Shown: positions 15,538 to 24,731, counted from the stretch's first letter. The stretch: 64,000 nucleotides of DNA from Nodosilinea sp. FACHB-131 (GCF_014695395.1 NZ_JACJOF010000012.1:124001-188000), one strand, 5' to 3'. The notes: generated by a model from the letters alone, not told the origin. Made by a program: numbers and translations.

Positions 15538-17601
15538 ATGGCGCTTATTATTGGCAGCAACGACAGCGATTTTGGCACCTCTGGTCTGGGCAATTTGCTC
15601 GGCACCGATCAGGTCGATACAGTTTTTGGGTTAGACGGTGACGACGTGATTGCCAGCCTCGACGGCAACGACACCCTGCTGGCTGGTGCAGGCAATGACT
15701 CGGTTTTCGGCGGCGACGGCGACGACCTGGCCTTTCTCGGCGATGGCAACGACCTCTTTGGCTGGAACCCCGGTGAAGACAACGACACCATCGAAGGCGG
15801 CAATGGGCTCGACACGATGCTCTTTAACGGTGCCAATATCGCTGAACAGGTTGATATGTCTGCGGTGGGCGAGCGGCTGCGCTTTTTCCGCGACATAGCC
15901 AACGTGGTGATGGATACGAACGACCTGGAGCAGGTGGACTTCAACGCCCTGGGTGGCATCGATACCATCACCGTCAATGACCTGACGGGCACCGACGTTA
16001 AGCAGATCAATCTCAATCTGGCCACCGCTGGCTCGACGGCCGGTGACGGGGCCACCGATACTATCACCCTCAACGGCTCAGGCAATGGCGATGCGATCAA
16101 GGTCAGTGGGGCTGCCGGCAAAACCACTGTCAAAGGCTTAGCCGCTCAGGTTGACATTGTTGGCGGCGATGGCGATCGCGATCGCCTCGTCATCAACCCG
16201 TTGTTGGGGGTGGATGAGGTCACCATTGACGACCTGACCGGAGCCGGGTTGCAGACTGTCGAAGTCAATCTAGCGACCTTGGGCTCGACCGTCGGCGATG
16301 GCGCCCCCGATCTCACCACCCTCAATGCCTCTCACCGCAACGACGTTCTAAACATCAGCGGCGTTGGCAACAGCGCTACGGTGTCGGGTCTGGGAGCCGA
16401 GGTCAAGATTTTAGGGACTGATCTGGGGCAAGACTTGCTTGTGGTGAATGGCTTAGGCGGCAACGACACGATCGACGCCACCAATCTCTTGGCTGACTCC
16501 AGCAGTTCTCCGGGAGCCATGCAGCTTTTGCTGGACGGTGGCAAAGGCGATGACCTGCTGCTGGGCGGTGCTGCCGATGACCTGCTGCTGGGCGGCGACG
16601 GCAACGACTTCGTCGATGGCAAACGCGGCAACGACACGGCATTCTTAGGCGCCGGTAGAGACGCGTTTCTCTGGAACCCTGGAGAGGGCAACGACACCAT
16701 CGATGGTGGTGCCGGCCACGACACGATGCTCTTCAACGGCGCCGGTGCCAGCGAAGTCATTGACATGCTGGCCAATGGCGAGCGATTCACCTTCCTGCGC
16801 AACATTGGCGCCGTGGTGATGGATACCAACAACCTGGAGCAGGTCGACTTCCGAGCCTTTGGGGGAGCCGACACCATCAATATCAATGACCTTACAGGCA
16901 CTGATATTAAGCAAATCAACCTGAATTTGGGCATTTCGGGCACCGCTGGAGGCGATGGCGAAATCGACACCATCAACATCACCGGTTCAGCCGGTCACGA
17001 TGCCATTCGCATTGCTACCTCAGGTCAGGATGTAGTGGTCTCTGGGCTAACCGCCGACGTCTCGATCTTCCGGGCCGATGCCAGCGATCGCCTGCTGGTG
17101 TCCGGCGGCGACGGCAACGATCAGATCAAAGCCGACCACCTGGATCTAAACCGCATTCAGCTCACCCTCGACGGGGGCGCAGGCCACGACAACCTCGTCG
17201 GCAGCGTTAACATCGACACCCTGCTCGGCGGCCAAGGGAGCGATAACCTGCTCGGCGGCAAGGGTGCAGACATCCTGACCGGGAACGAAGGCAACGATTC
17301 CTTCCGCTTTGACCACCTAGATCAGGCGGGTGACACCATCACTGACTTTGTCGCCGCTGACGACCAGATTCTTATTCGGGCGGCGGGCTTTGGCGGCGGG
17401 CTAAATGCCGGTGCACCAATTTCAACCAGTCAGTTTGTGCTGGGTGCCGCTGCCGCCGACGGCAGCGATCGGTTCATTTACAACAACACCTCCGGCGAGC
17501 TGTTCTTTGACCGCGATGGCACCGGTCACCAGGCCCAGGTGCTGCTGGCCACGCTGAGTGGCGCGCCAACCATTACCAACACTGACATCGTCGTAGTTTA
17601 A
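15538..17601 (+). CDS. RTX calcium-binding secreted protein with internal duplication
   Basis: A 687-residue acidic protein rich in GGxGxD nonapeptide repeats (for example GAGNDSVFGGDGDDLAFLGDG and GGDGNDFVDG), which bind calcium after export. Two related blocks, about residues 60-235 and 365-525, share NPGExNDTIxGGxGxDTMLFNG, VVMDTNxLEQVDF and DLTGTDxKQINLNL, so the body arose by duplication. There is no Sec signal; RTX proteins normally leave by a type I secretion system using a C-terminal signal. The C-terminus ends LATLSGAPTITNTDIVVV, nearly the same as in the DUF3574-RTX protein at 18381. The ATG at 15538 follows AAGGAA; an upstream GTG frame start at 15499 is less likely. No secretion genes are in the window. 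Confidence 0.88.
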   Translation: MALIIGSNDSDFGTSGLGNLLGTDQVDTVFGLDGDDVIASLDGNDTLLAGAGNDSVFGGDGDDLAFLGDGNDLFGWNPGEDNDTIEGGNGLDTMLFNGANIAEQVDMSAVGERLRFFRDIANVVMDTNDLEQVDFNALGGIDTITVNDLTGTDVKQINLNLATAGSTAGDGATDTITLNGSGNGDAIKVSGAAGKTTVKGLAAQVDIVGGDGDRDRLVINPLLGVDEVTIDDLTGAGLQTVEVNLATLGSTVGDGAPDLTTLNASHRNDVLNISGVGNSATVSGLGAEVKILGTDLGQDLLVVNGLGGNDTIDATNLLADSSSSPGAMQLLLDGGKGDDLLLGGAADDLLLGGDGNDFVDGKRGNDTAFLGAGRDAFLWNPGEGNDTIDGGAGHDTMLFNGAGASEVIDMLANGERFTFLRNIGAVVMDTNNLEQVDFRAFGGADTININDLTGTDIKQINLNLGISGTAGGDGEIDTINITGSAGHDAIRIATSGQDVVVSGLTADVSIFRADASDRLLVSGGDGNDQIKADHLDLNRIQLTLDGGAGHDNLVGSVNIDTLLGGQGSDNLLGGKGADILTGNEGNDSFRFDHLDQAGDTITDFVAADDQILIRAAGFGGGLNAGAPISTSQFVLGAAAADGSDRFIYNNTSGELFFDRDGTGHQAQVLLATLSGAPTITNTDIVVV

Positions 17602-17615
17602 GCGGAGATTCATAG

Positions 17616-18245
17616 ATGAACATTGTCATTTTCGGAGCGAGTGGAGGCGTGGGCCGTTGCCTCATTGAGCAAGCCCTGGCGCAGAATCATCACGTCACAG
17701 CAGCAGTACGAAATCCTGCGGCCGTAGATATCACTCACGAACGACTGCGCGTTGTGTCTTGCGATGTGTTCAACGCAGCTTCGGTCAGTCAGGCAATTGC
17801 ACGGCAGGACGTGGTGTTTTGCACATTGGGGACTGATGCCGAAGCGCCCACGACCTTGTATTCAGCAGGTGCCCAAAACATTGTGCAAGGAATGCAAGCG
17901 CATCAGGTACGCCGACTCATTTTTCTCTCAAATTTTGGTGTACTTAGCGAAAAGGCGCAGGATTTGCCAGGAGCCGTACTCCTGTTTTTAATCAAACGCT
18001 TTATTCCCCACACCCTAGCGGATCATCGTCGGGCGCTGGAGAAGATTCGGGAGCACGCCTCGGAATGGATCGTCGTACGTCCCTTGGCACTGACCAATGG
18101 GGCCTGGGGCGGGCGCTATCGCATAGCCGTTGATGGGCTCCCCGCTAAGGGTATGCGTATCGCCCGGGCAGATGTCGCAGATTTCATGCTGCAACAGGCA
18201 ACTAGCGATGACTATCTGTATCAGATTCCGGCGATCGCCTACTAA
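17616..18245 (+). CDS. NAD(P)-binding SDR/NmrA-like oxidoreductase
   Basis: A 209-residue atypical short-chain dehydrogenase. The N-terminal FGASGGVGRCLIEQAL is the dinucleotide-binding loop. The core continues with AAVRNP, RLRVVSCDVFN and VFCTLGTD, as in the NAD(P)H-binding domain proteins related to biliverdin reductase B and NmrA. A catalytic YxxxK pair is not evident. It starts 14 bases after the RTX gene with a GGAG 8 bases before the ATG, so it is probably co-transcribed with it. Substrate unknown. Confidence 0.85.
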   Translation: MNIVIFGASGGVGRCLIEQALAQNHHVTAAVRNPAAVDITHERLRVVSCDVFNAASVSQAIARQDVVFCTLGTDAEAPTTLYSAGAQNIVQGMQAHQVRRLIFLSNFGVLSEKAQDLPGAVLLFLIKRFIPHTLADHRRALEKIREHASEWIVVRPLALTNGAWGGRYRIAVDGLPAKGMRIARADVADFMLQQATSDDYLYQIPAIAY

Positions 18246-18380
18246 CAGGGCAAGGCTCCTCCCTTAAGCAACGCTCACATTGTTGTGATTTAACCCACCT
18301 TGGTTGATGCCGGAAGCTATGCCCCCGGCATCAACCTCCTAAAAAAGACTAATTCTGAATACAGGCAAAAGGAGAGCCCG

Positions 18381-20021
18381 ATGGCCCCCACAATTTATGC
18401 AGAAATTCATACCCAATCGGTCGTGCCGAGCATAGAAGCCAACCAAATTAGCCCTGGGCTCGTTCAGCAGGATCTCTATTTCGGGCGCAATATTGCCGGT
18501 GGCGGTGAAGTGTCAGAGGTCGATTTTCAAGCATTTATCAACGCCGAAATCACACCGCGATTTCCCAACGGACTAACGGTTTACGACGCCGATGGGCAGT
18601 TCCTAGACGGCACCGGCAACTTGGTTCAAGAACCCAGCCAGGTGGTTACCCTCGTTTTTGAGAATACGCTAGAAAACCAGGCAGAGGTCGATCAAATTAT
18701 CGAAGCCTACAAGCGGCGGTTTCAGCAAGAATCGGTTTTAGAACTTGTCAACGCCGATGAGCTGAAGATTGGTTTTGATGAAACAGACGACCTGATTGAG
18801 AATGATCCCATTCCAGAGCTGATTCAAGAAGACTTGTACTTTGGGCGCAATATTGCCGGTGGCGGCGAAGTCTCAGAGGCTGAGTTTCAGGCATTTATTG
18901 ATGCTCAAATTACCTCACGATTTCCCAACGGGCTGACGGTCTACGATGCCGATGGGCAGTTTCTAGACAGCACCGGCAACTTGGTGCAAGAACCTAGTCA
19001 GGTCGTTACTCTGATCTTTGAAGATACGGTAGAAAATGAGCAGAGTATTGATGAGATTATCGCTGCTTACAAGCAGCAGTTTCAGCAAGAATCGGTTTTA
19101 GAGGTCGTCAACGAAGCCGTTAAGGTGGGCTTTGGTCAGTCGGAAGATCTGATCGACAATGATACAGTTCCAGAGCTGATTCAAACCGATCTGTACTTTG
19201 GTCGCAACATTGCCGGGGGCGGCGAAGTTTCAGAGGCAGACTTTCAGCAGTTTTTAGATCAAGAGATCACTCCGCTTTTCCCCAATGGGTTGACGGTTTA
19301 CGATGCTGATGGACAGTTCCTCAGCGGCACAAACGGCCTAGTGAAAGAGCCTAGCAAAATTGTCTCGCTCATCTTTGAAGACAGCGTAGAAAACGAAGCG
19401 GCAATTGATCAAATTATCCAGGCCTATAAGCAACAATTCGGTCAGGAATCGGTTTTACAGGTTGTTGACGAAGACCTTCAAGTTGCCTTCGATACGGACA
19501 CGATCTTTTTAGACGATCGAAACAACAAATTCGACGGGTTTAACGACTCTGACGACATCATTGATGGCCAGGGTGGCAACGATCGCATCCGAGGTCTAGG
19601 CGGAGATGACCTGCTTCGCGGCGGAGCAGGCAACGATCGGCTCAGTGGCGATTGTGGCGACGATATTTTGCTCGGTGAAGACGGCATCGACACTTTGACG
19701 GGCGGTGAAGGGCATGATTCATTCCGCTTTAACAACTTGCATCAAGGGGGTGACAGAATTACTGATTTTGTTACCCAAGGCGATCGCATCGTAGTTCGAG
19801 CGGCGGGCTTTGATGGCGGATTAGTAGCCGGTGCCCCGATTTCGCCCGATCAATTTAGCTTGGGCACAGCCGCTGTCGATGGCAAAGATCGCTTTATTTA
19901 CAACAATTTGTCGGGGGAATTATTCTTTGACCCCGATGGCAATGGCTGCCAGGCTCAAGTGCTGCTGGCCACGCTGAGCGGTGCGCCCGCTCTGAGCAAC
20001 GCCGACATTGTTGTGGTCTAG
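18381..20021 (+). CDS. Three DUF3574 domains fused to an RTX tail
   Basis: A 546-residue protein. Three copies of a domain of about 100 residues (roughly 29-130, 148-245 and 267-365) share LYFGRNIAGGGEVS, FPNGLTVYDADGQF, EPS-x-[IV]V-x-LIFE and QESVLxVV, which match DUF3574, usually a stand-alone domain of unknown function. An RTX block (about 385-445, GGAGNDRLSGDCGDDILLGEDG) and the same C-terminal export-like cassette as the RTX protein at 15538 follow. The start at 18381 is chosen because AAAAGGAGAG precedes it; an in-frame TTG at 18300 lacks such a site. There is no Sec signal, so type I secretion is expected. The role of DUF3574 outside the cell is unknown. Confidence 0.85.
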   Translation: MAPTIYAEIHTQSVVPSIEANQISPGLVQQDLYFGRNIAGGGEVSEVDFQAFINAEITPRFPNGLTVYDADGQFLDGTGNLVQEPSQVVTLVFENTLENQAEVDQIIEAYKRRFQQESVLELVNADELKIGFDETDDLIENDPIPELIQEDLYFGRNIAGGGEVSEAEFQAFIDAQITSRFPNGLTVYDADGQFLDSTGNLVQEPSQVVTLIFEDTVENEQSIDEIIAAYKQQFQQESVLEVVNEAVKVGFGQSEDLIDNDTVPELIQTDLYFGRNIAGGGEVSEADFQQFLDQEITPLFPNGLTVYDADGQFLSGTNGLVKEPSKIVSLIFEDSVENEAAIDQIIQAYKQQFGQESVLQVVDEDLQVAFDTDTIFLDDRNNKFDGFNDSDDIIDGQGGNDRIRGLGGDDLLRGGAGNDRLSGDCGDDILLGEDGIDTLTGGEGHDSFRFNNLHQGGDRITDFVTQGDRIVVRAAGFDGGLVAGAPISPDQFSLGTAAVDGKDRFIYNNLSGELFFDPDGNGCQAQVLLATLSGAPALSNADIVVV

Positions 20022-20166
20022 ACCGCAATTAAGTCAAAGCTTTCTGATTGATGTTATCAAGGCCCCTCAACGTCGAGATCGGTAGGGCTTTGATTAATGT
20101 CAAACATTGAGATTTACACAGCAGACGTTAACACCACAAACACCTCTAATAAAGCAGGAAATTGCT

Positions 20167-21294
20167 ATGACAAATCTTCGCTTCGAAAATTTTCAATCGT
20201 CAGTCAGCCCCGAGCAAGCCTTGGGTATCTCTTCTCAAGCTGACCAGGGCGATCGCCTTGCAGCTGAGACTGAGATCGAAATTGCCGATGGTGAACTGCA
20301 GAACGCCAAAATTGGCGACGGTAGAGTATTTGCTGGGCCAGATCTCTCGCCCCCCTTTCCCGAGGGAATTGTCGCCGATCGCAACCGCGTCTATGTGGCC
20401 GGGCCAGCCGCCCTTGGCGACAACGGCGGCCGCCCTTCTGAGGTGCGGGTCTTCCATCGGCGCACGGGCGAACTCCTGACGACCATTCTTTTGGAGGGAG
20501 AGCGGCTGTCAGAGATTCACGGGGTGGCTGGGCTAACCGTTGATAGTCAGCACCGCCTATATGTGGTCAGCAGTCAGCTTGGCATTGTTCGTCTGAGCCC
20601 CCAGGGTGAGTGCTATAGCCAAGAGATTTACTCCCCTGTTCTCCCCGAAATAGCCTGCAACCCGTCACTGCCGCCCGGCCTGCCCTGTTCCCTGCCCAAT
20701 GAGATTGCCTTTGGTCCCGACGGCTACCTCTACTGGAGCGACTCGTTTCAGAACACAATTTTCCGCGTTCCGCCCGGTGGTGGACTGGCTGAGCCCTGGT
20801 TTCAGAGCGATCGCCTGGCCGGCTCGGCAACAGCCCCGTTTCCGGTTGGCCCCAACGGCATCAAGGTCACCCCAGATGGAACTGAGCTATACGTTGCAGT
20901 TACCACTTCCGCCTCGGCACCGGGTGGCGCCATCTACCGGCTGCCCTTCGTCGATGCCCCTCAGGAGAGCGACCTCAAGATCTTTCACCAGTATTTGCAG
21001 GGCGAAATGCCCGACGGCATTGCCTTTGGTCAGTCTGGCCAGCTTTATGTTGCGCTTCAGTCGCCCAGCGAAATCTCGATTCTGACTCCCGATGGTCGGG
21101 AGGGGGCGCGGCTCAAAGGTCCGGCCAACAGCCCGATTGCCTACGATACCCCAGCGGATTTTGCCTTCGACAATCGCGGTTCGGTGCTGGTCACCAACCA
21201 TGCGCTGTTTAGCGGCAACCCAGCAGCGTTCGCCGTGCTCAAGGTCTTTGTCGGCGATCGCGGCGTGGAGGTTGAGGTGCCACCTTTGCCCTAG
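20167..21294 (+). CDS. SMP-30/gluconolactonase-like beta-propeller protein
   Basis: A 375-residue protein of the SMP-30/NHL beta-propeller kind: repeated blade motifs such as FPEGIVADRNRVYVAG, GVAGLTVDSQHRLYVV, LPNEIAFGPDGYLYWSDS, GPNGIKVTPDGTELYVAV and MPDGIAFGQSGQLYVAL. Members hydrolyse lactones or phosphoesters using a central metal held by Glu, Asn and Asp; a PNE and a PNG are present at blade starts where such ligands sit. The first 60 residues are polar and lack a signal peptide. The ATG at 20167 follows an AGGA. It stands between the DUF3574-RTX gene and a VOC-like gene, all forward. Confidence 0.8.
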   Translation: MTNLRFENFQSSVSPEQALGISSQADQGDRLAAETEIEIADGELQNAKIGDGRVFAGPDLSPPFPEGIVADRNRVYVAGPAALGDNGGRPSEVRVFHRRTGELLTTILLEGERLSEIHGVAGLTVDSQHRLYVVSSQLGIVRLSPQGECYSQEIYSPVLPEIACNPSLPPGLPCSLPNEIAFGPDGYLYWSDSFQNTIFRVPPGGGLAEPWFQSDRLAGSATAPFPVGPNGIKVTPDGTELYVAVTTSASAPGGAIYRLPFVDAPQESDLKIFHQYLQGEMPDGIAFGQSGQLYVALQSPSEISILTPDGREGARLKGPANSPIAYDTPADFAFDNRGSVLVTNHALFSGNPAAFAVLKVFVGDRGVEVEVPPLP

Positions 21295-21353
21295 AAAAGA
21301 TCAGTGCAAGCCATCATCTAATCGCCGAAACCCTAACTAGGAGAGTAAATACC

Positions 21354-21827
21354 GTGATTCACCACATTTCAATCGATGCTCAAGAGCCTCTGCGGGTTGC
21401 TAGTGCCTTAGCCGAAATTTGGCAGGGAGAAGTCTATAAGTTTCTGGTTCCCGGTAGTTTTCTAGTCATGCCTTTTGACAACTATGGCACCCACATTGTG
21501 GTGTTTAAGCAGGGCGATGCTTGGATGCCGGGGGCTGATACTGAATCGGCCAAAGTTCGCCAAACTTCCCCCGCTCAATTTGTGGCCGCCCATGCGGCTA
21601 TTTCGGTGCCCACTACCCCCGCTCAAATTGAGCAGATTGGGCAGCGCGAGGGATGGCGAGTGCTTGCTCGCATCCGGGGCGATGTTGTTCCCTTCAGCGT
21701 AGTTGAATTTTGGGCCGAAAATCGCACCCTACTTGAGTTTTTGCCGCCAGAGTTTGCGCCCCAATATGTAGAAGCTATGCGGCCCGAGTCAATTCAAAAA
21801 ATGATGGGGCAACCCTTAAATCGATGA
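21354..21827 (+). CDS. Small VOC-like protein of unknown function
   Basis: A 157-residue protein starting at a GTG with AGGAGAG 8 bases upstream. The opening IHHISIDAQEPLRVASALAEIW and the later VEFWAENRTLLEFLPPEF resemble the two ends of a single glyoxalase/VOC module, with His near the start and Glu near the end as possible metal ligands. It follows the SMP-30-like gene by 59 bases. The exact reaction is unknown. Confidence 0.65.
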   Translation: MIHHISIDAQEPLRVASALAEIWQGEVYKFLVPGSFLVMPFDNYGTHIVVFKQGDAWMPGADTESAKVRQTSPAQFVAAHAAISVPTTPAQIEQIGQREGWRVLARIRGDVVPFSVVEFWAENRTLLEFLPPEFAPQYVEAMRPESIQKMMGQPLNR

Positions 21828-21968
21828 TGGATCGGGCTCAGTATGCAGCCGCAAAAACCGACTAATCAAGGCCTTTATTCTCTGTAAGGCTTTTTGAAAC
21901 CGAGCAGTTCTAACTATCACAGCCTTTATCTAATTGTTTACAACAGCGGAATTTTTCCTGTAACTACC

Positions 21969-22649
21969 ATGCACAACTTATCACTAGAACTAGTCAGCCA
22001 TTATTTCTGTCCTTTTGTACAACGTGCAGTCATTTTATTGCTTGAGAAAGAGATTCCTCACCAGTTAACCCACATCGATTTGATGAACAAGCCGGACTGG
22101 TTCCTTGAGATTTCTCCCTTGGGGAAAGTTCCTCTGCTAAAAGTCGGATCTGAAGTGCTATTTGAATCGTCTGTCATTTGCGAGTATTTAGACGAAGTTA
22201 CGCCAGGAGCACTGCATCCACAGGATCCTCTTGAAAAGGCAAAGCATCGAGCCTGGATCGAATTTGCATCCACTACGCTCGTGGTTATGTATGACTTCTT
22301 GAATGCACCTACAAAAGAGGTCTTTGAGCAGAAACACCAAGAGCTGATGAGTAAGCTGACCTGGATTGAGAGAAACCTGGATACACCTTACTTTGGTGGC
22401 AAAAGTTTCTCACTGGTAGATGCAGCCTATGCACCCATGTTTTACTACTTCGATGCCCTTGACGAGATTGCTGACTTTGGGTTGGCAAAGGCTCCTAAGG
22501 TGAATAACTGGAGACAAAACTTACGGTCACGCCCCTCTATTCAGCGCGCTTTTGCCAAGGATTATGCTCAAAAACTGCTGATGATGCTAGATCAGCGCGA
22601 CTCACATTTATCCGGACTGGCACGACATTCTAAGACCCTGAGTAAATAA
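21969..22649 (+). CDS. Glutathione S-transferase
   Basis: A 226-residue GST. The N-terminal thioredoxin-like domain has LVSHYFCPFVQRAVILL, where the Cys in CPF matches the active-site position of omega-like and CPxx-type GSTs, then GKVPLLKV and ESSVICEYLDE, the glutathione-binding loop. A helical C-terminal domain follows from about residue 85. The ATG at 21969 gives the normal GST N-terminus; the frame extends 25 codons upstream without similarity. The gene is more AT-rich than those around it. Likely role: conjugation or reduction of electrophiles; substrate unknown. Confidence 0.9.
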   Translation: MHNLSLELVSHYFCPFVQRAVILLLEKEIPHQLTHIDLMNKPDWFLEISPLGKVPLLKVGSEVLFESSVICEYLDEVTPGALHPQDPLEKAKHRAWIEFASTTLVVMYDFLNAPTKEVFEQKHQELMSKLTWIERNLDTPYFGGKSFSLVDAAYAPMFYYFDALDEIADFGLAKAPKVNNWRQNLRSRPSIQRAFAKDYAQKLLMMLDQRDSHLSGLARHSKTLSK

Positions 22650-22756
22650 ACCAATTGTCCGCCGCAAAAAGTAGAGATCAGGTATAGCGCTGAGGTAGAT
22701 GCCTCTGAACCAGGCGAAATATACCGTTGGCAGATCGGCAGAGAGGAATATACACA

Positions 22757-23407
22757 ATGATTACTCAACCTTATGAATCGGTGCTTCAGTTCTGGTTTCC
22801 TGACCAGCTCAACCAGGGACAGGCCGCTATCGTTCGCCAGTGGCAGTGGTGGTTTCGAGGTGGCATGAGCGCCAGTGAGAATGAGCGGTTTTTACCGCTG
22901 CTAGAGCAGGCAATTCGAGGTAAACTTGACGGCTGGGCGGAGGAACCGCGATCGCGCCTAGCGCTCATCATTCTTCTCGACCAGTTTTCTCGAACGATCT
23001 ATCAAGGCACGGCTCAAGCCTTTGCCCAAGATTCGAAGGCCTGTCTACTTGCGTTAGAAGGCATTAATGTCGGCCACTATACTGCCCTGAGAACACCTTG
23101 GGAAAAGACGTTTTTCTTGCTGCCGCTAGGTCATGCTGAAGGGTTGAAAAAATTGGATTTAGCCGTTCAATTGGCTGAGGAACTGGTGCAAGAGGCTCTA
23201 CCTGAACATCGCGAACTGCTGGCATTTTCTGCCTCCCAAGCGCGCGCCCATCGAGAAGTGATTGCCCGGTTTGGACGACAGCCCCACCGCAATGCTCTGC
23301 TGGGACGCCCCTCAACTCCTGAAGAACTCGATTACTTAGCTACAGGCCAGTTGGTTCACACCCGTTCAATGCCGCCTCACCTATCTGCGCTGCTTAACGA
23401 TGCATAA
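22757..23407 (+). CDS. DUF924 family protein
   Basis: A 216-residue protein with the DUF924 pattern: an N-terminal VLQFWFPDQ, WWFRGG, a central LALIILLDQFSRTIYQGTAQAFAQD and a C-terminal HREVIARFGRQPHRNALLGR-type segment. The family is all-helical, TPR-like and of unknown function, widespread in bacteria. The ATG at 22757 has GAGAGGAA upstream. It follows the GST gene by 107 bases. Confidence 0.85.
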   Translation: MITQPYESVLQFWFPDQLNQGQAAIVRQWQWWFRGGMSASENERFLPLLEQAIRGKLDGWAEEPRSRLALIILLDQFSRTIYQGTAQAFAQDSKACLLALEGINVGHYTALRTPWEKTFFLLPLGHAEGLKKLDLAVQLAEELVQEALPEHRELLAFSASQARAHREVIARFGRQPHRNALLGRPSTPEELDYLATGQLVHTRSMPPHLSALLNDA

Positions 23408-23465
23408 CAGGGGAGAGCAACATTAATTACATCAATCAAAATCGTCACTACGGATACTAAATGAG

Positions 23466-23918
23466 ATGGATTTTCCCCACAGTTTTCTACTGTTTTACGC
23501 TGTGCTCGTCTGTTATAACCTCGGCATCATCTGGTTTGGGCAGCTTGTAGTCTATCCTCTGTTCGCGAAGGTTGGCTCAGCAGACTATGTCGCATACCAC
23601 AGGTTTTATTCTAGTCGAATACCGCTGCCGGTCATTCTTCCAGGTTTTGCCTGTTTGCTCTTGCCGCTCGCGCTTATTTTTCTGCGCCCCGAGTCTGTGC
23701 CATTAGTACTTGCCTTGGCCAATGCGGCCTGTAGCCTATTAGCGCTATGGGTAACGGTAGCGCTAGAGATTCCACGCCATGCTCAGCTCGAGCAAGACGG
23801 TAAGCAGATTGCAGTTATTCAAGAGTTGGTTCGCTATAACTGGCCGCGAACACTGGGTATTTCTGGTGCCGCTGGTTTCACGTTAGCCATGGTGGTAATG
23901 GCGTTCTCGCCAGCTTAA
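23466..23918 (+). CDS. Four-helix membrane protein, paralog 1
   Basis: A 150-residue integral membrane protein with four hydrophobic segments (about 5-28, 55-75, 80-98 and 128-148) and a conserved polar loop, VVYPLFAKVG..YVAYHRFYSSRIPLPVI. The pattern resembles small DUF1772-like membrane proteins, but I cannot name it with certainty. It is about 80% identical by eye to the protein at 24279-24731, so the two come from a tandem duplication. No function known. Confidence 0.75.
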   Translation: MDFPHSFLLFYAVLVCYNLGIIWFGQLVVYPLFAKVGSADYVAYHRFYSSRIPLPVILPGFACLLLPLALIFLRPESVPLVLALANAACSLLALWVTVALEIPRHAQLEQDGKQIAVIQELVRYNWPRTLGISGAAGFTLAMVVMAFSPA

Positions 23919-24278
23919 TCAAACAGTAAAACCAGCTTCGCACAGTTGGAAGTCTAAGTGTTGATGCTTAAGAGAGCCCGCTCTTTAAGGGATCAGTGAA
24001 TAGTTGTTCTATGGTTTAACCGTGCAACGAAAAACTCACTTCAAAATGCTAAGGGTATGTAAATAAGATTGAGGAAAGTAAGCTCGCCATCATTCTAAAT
24101 CTCCTATGAATGTGAATAGCTTCACTGAATTATGGGCAACGGATGCATGAATTAAAAGTTATTTGTGTTGTCCCATGATCCTCAGATGACGATCTTTGTC
24201 GTCCCAAAACTTCCTAAAAATACCATTCAACAGATGGTTACTCTCATCAAAAAACTTTCGTTATAAAGGCTAAATACA
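23919..24278. other. Spacer between the twin membrane-protein genes
   Basis: About 360 bases, AT-richer than average, with no supported gene, hairpin or repeat. It shows no obvious similarity to the region upstream of the first copy. Confidence 0.4.
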
Positions 24279-24731
24279 ATGGATTTTTCCCACGGTCTTT
24301 TATTGTTCTACATGGCTCTTATCTGTTACAACCTTGGCACAATCTGGTTTGTGCAGCTTGTGGTCTATCCTCTTTTTGCTAAGGTTGGCCCAGAAGACTA
24401 TGTCGCATACCACAAGTTTTATTCCAGTCAAATACCGCTGCCGGTCATTATCCCAGGGTTTTCCTGCTTTCTCGTTCCCATCGCAATCATCTTTCTGCGT
24501 CCCGAGTCTGTGCCTTTGGGGCTAGCCCTGGCCAATGCTGCCTGTGGTCTTTTGGGGCTTTGGGTTACGGTAGCGTTGGAAATTCCACGCCATTTTCGGC
24601 TTGAGCGGGGCGGTAAGCAGCCTGAGGTCATTCAAGAGTTGATCGCTTACAACTGGCCGCGAACCTTCGGCATCACTGGTTCGGCTGTCTTCACTATAGC
24701 TATGCTGGTCCTGGCCTTTGCGCCAGCCTGA
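24279..24731 (+). CDS. Four-helix membrane protein, paralog 2
   Basis: A 150-residue protein of the same length and layout as the gene at 23466-23918 (MDF.H..LLFY, FLRPESVP, VTVALEIPRH and NWPRT are all conserved). An AAAGG lies shortly before the ATG. It is convergent with the exported protein gene at 24806-25240. Function unknown; retention of both copies suggests either separate regulation or recent duplication. Confidence 0.75.
   Translation: MDFSHGLLLFYMALICYNLGTIWFVQLVVYPLFAKVGPEDYVAYHKFYSSQIPLPVIIPGFSCFLVPIAIIFLRPESVPLGLALANAACGLLGLWVTVALEIPRHFRLERGGKQPEVIQELIAYNWPRTFGITGSAVFTIAMLVLAFAPA

Noticed and set aside
16332-16982. Long reverse frame rich in Ser/Pro opposite the RTX gene
   Set aside because: It mirrors the Gly-Asp-rich RTX codons; composition and motifs support only the forward frame.
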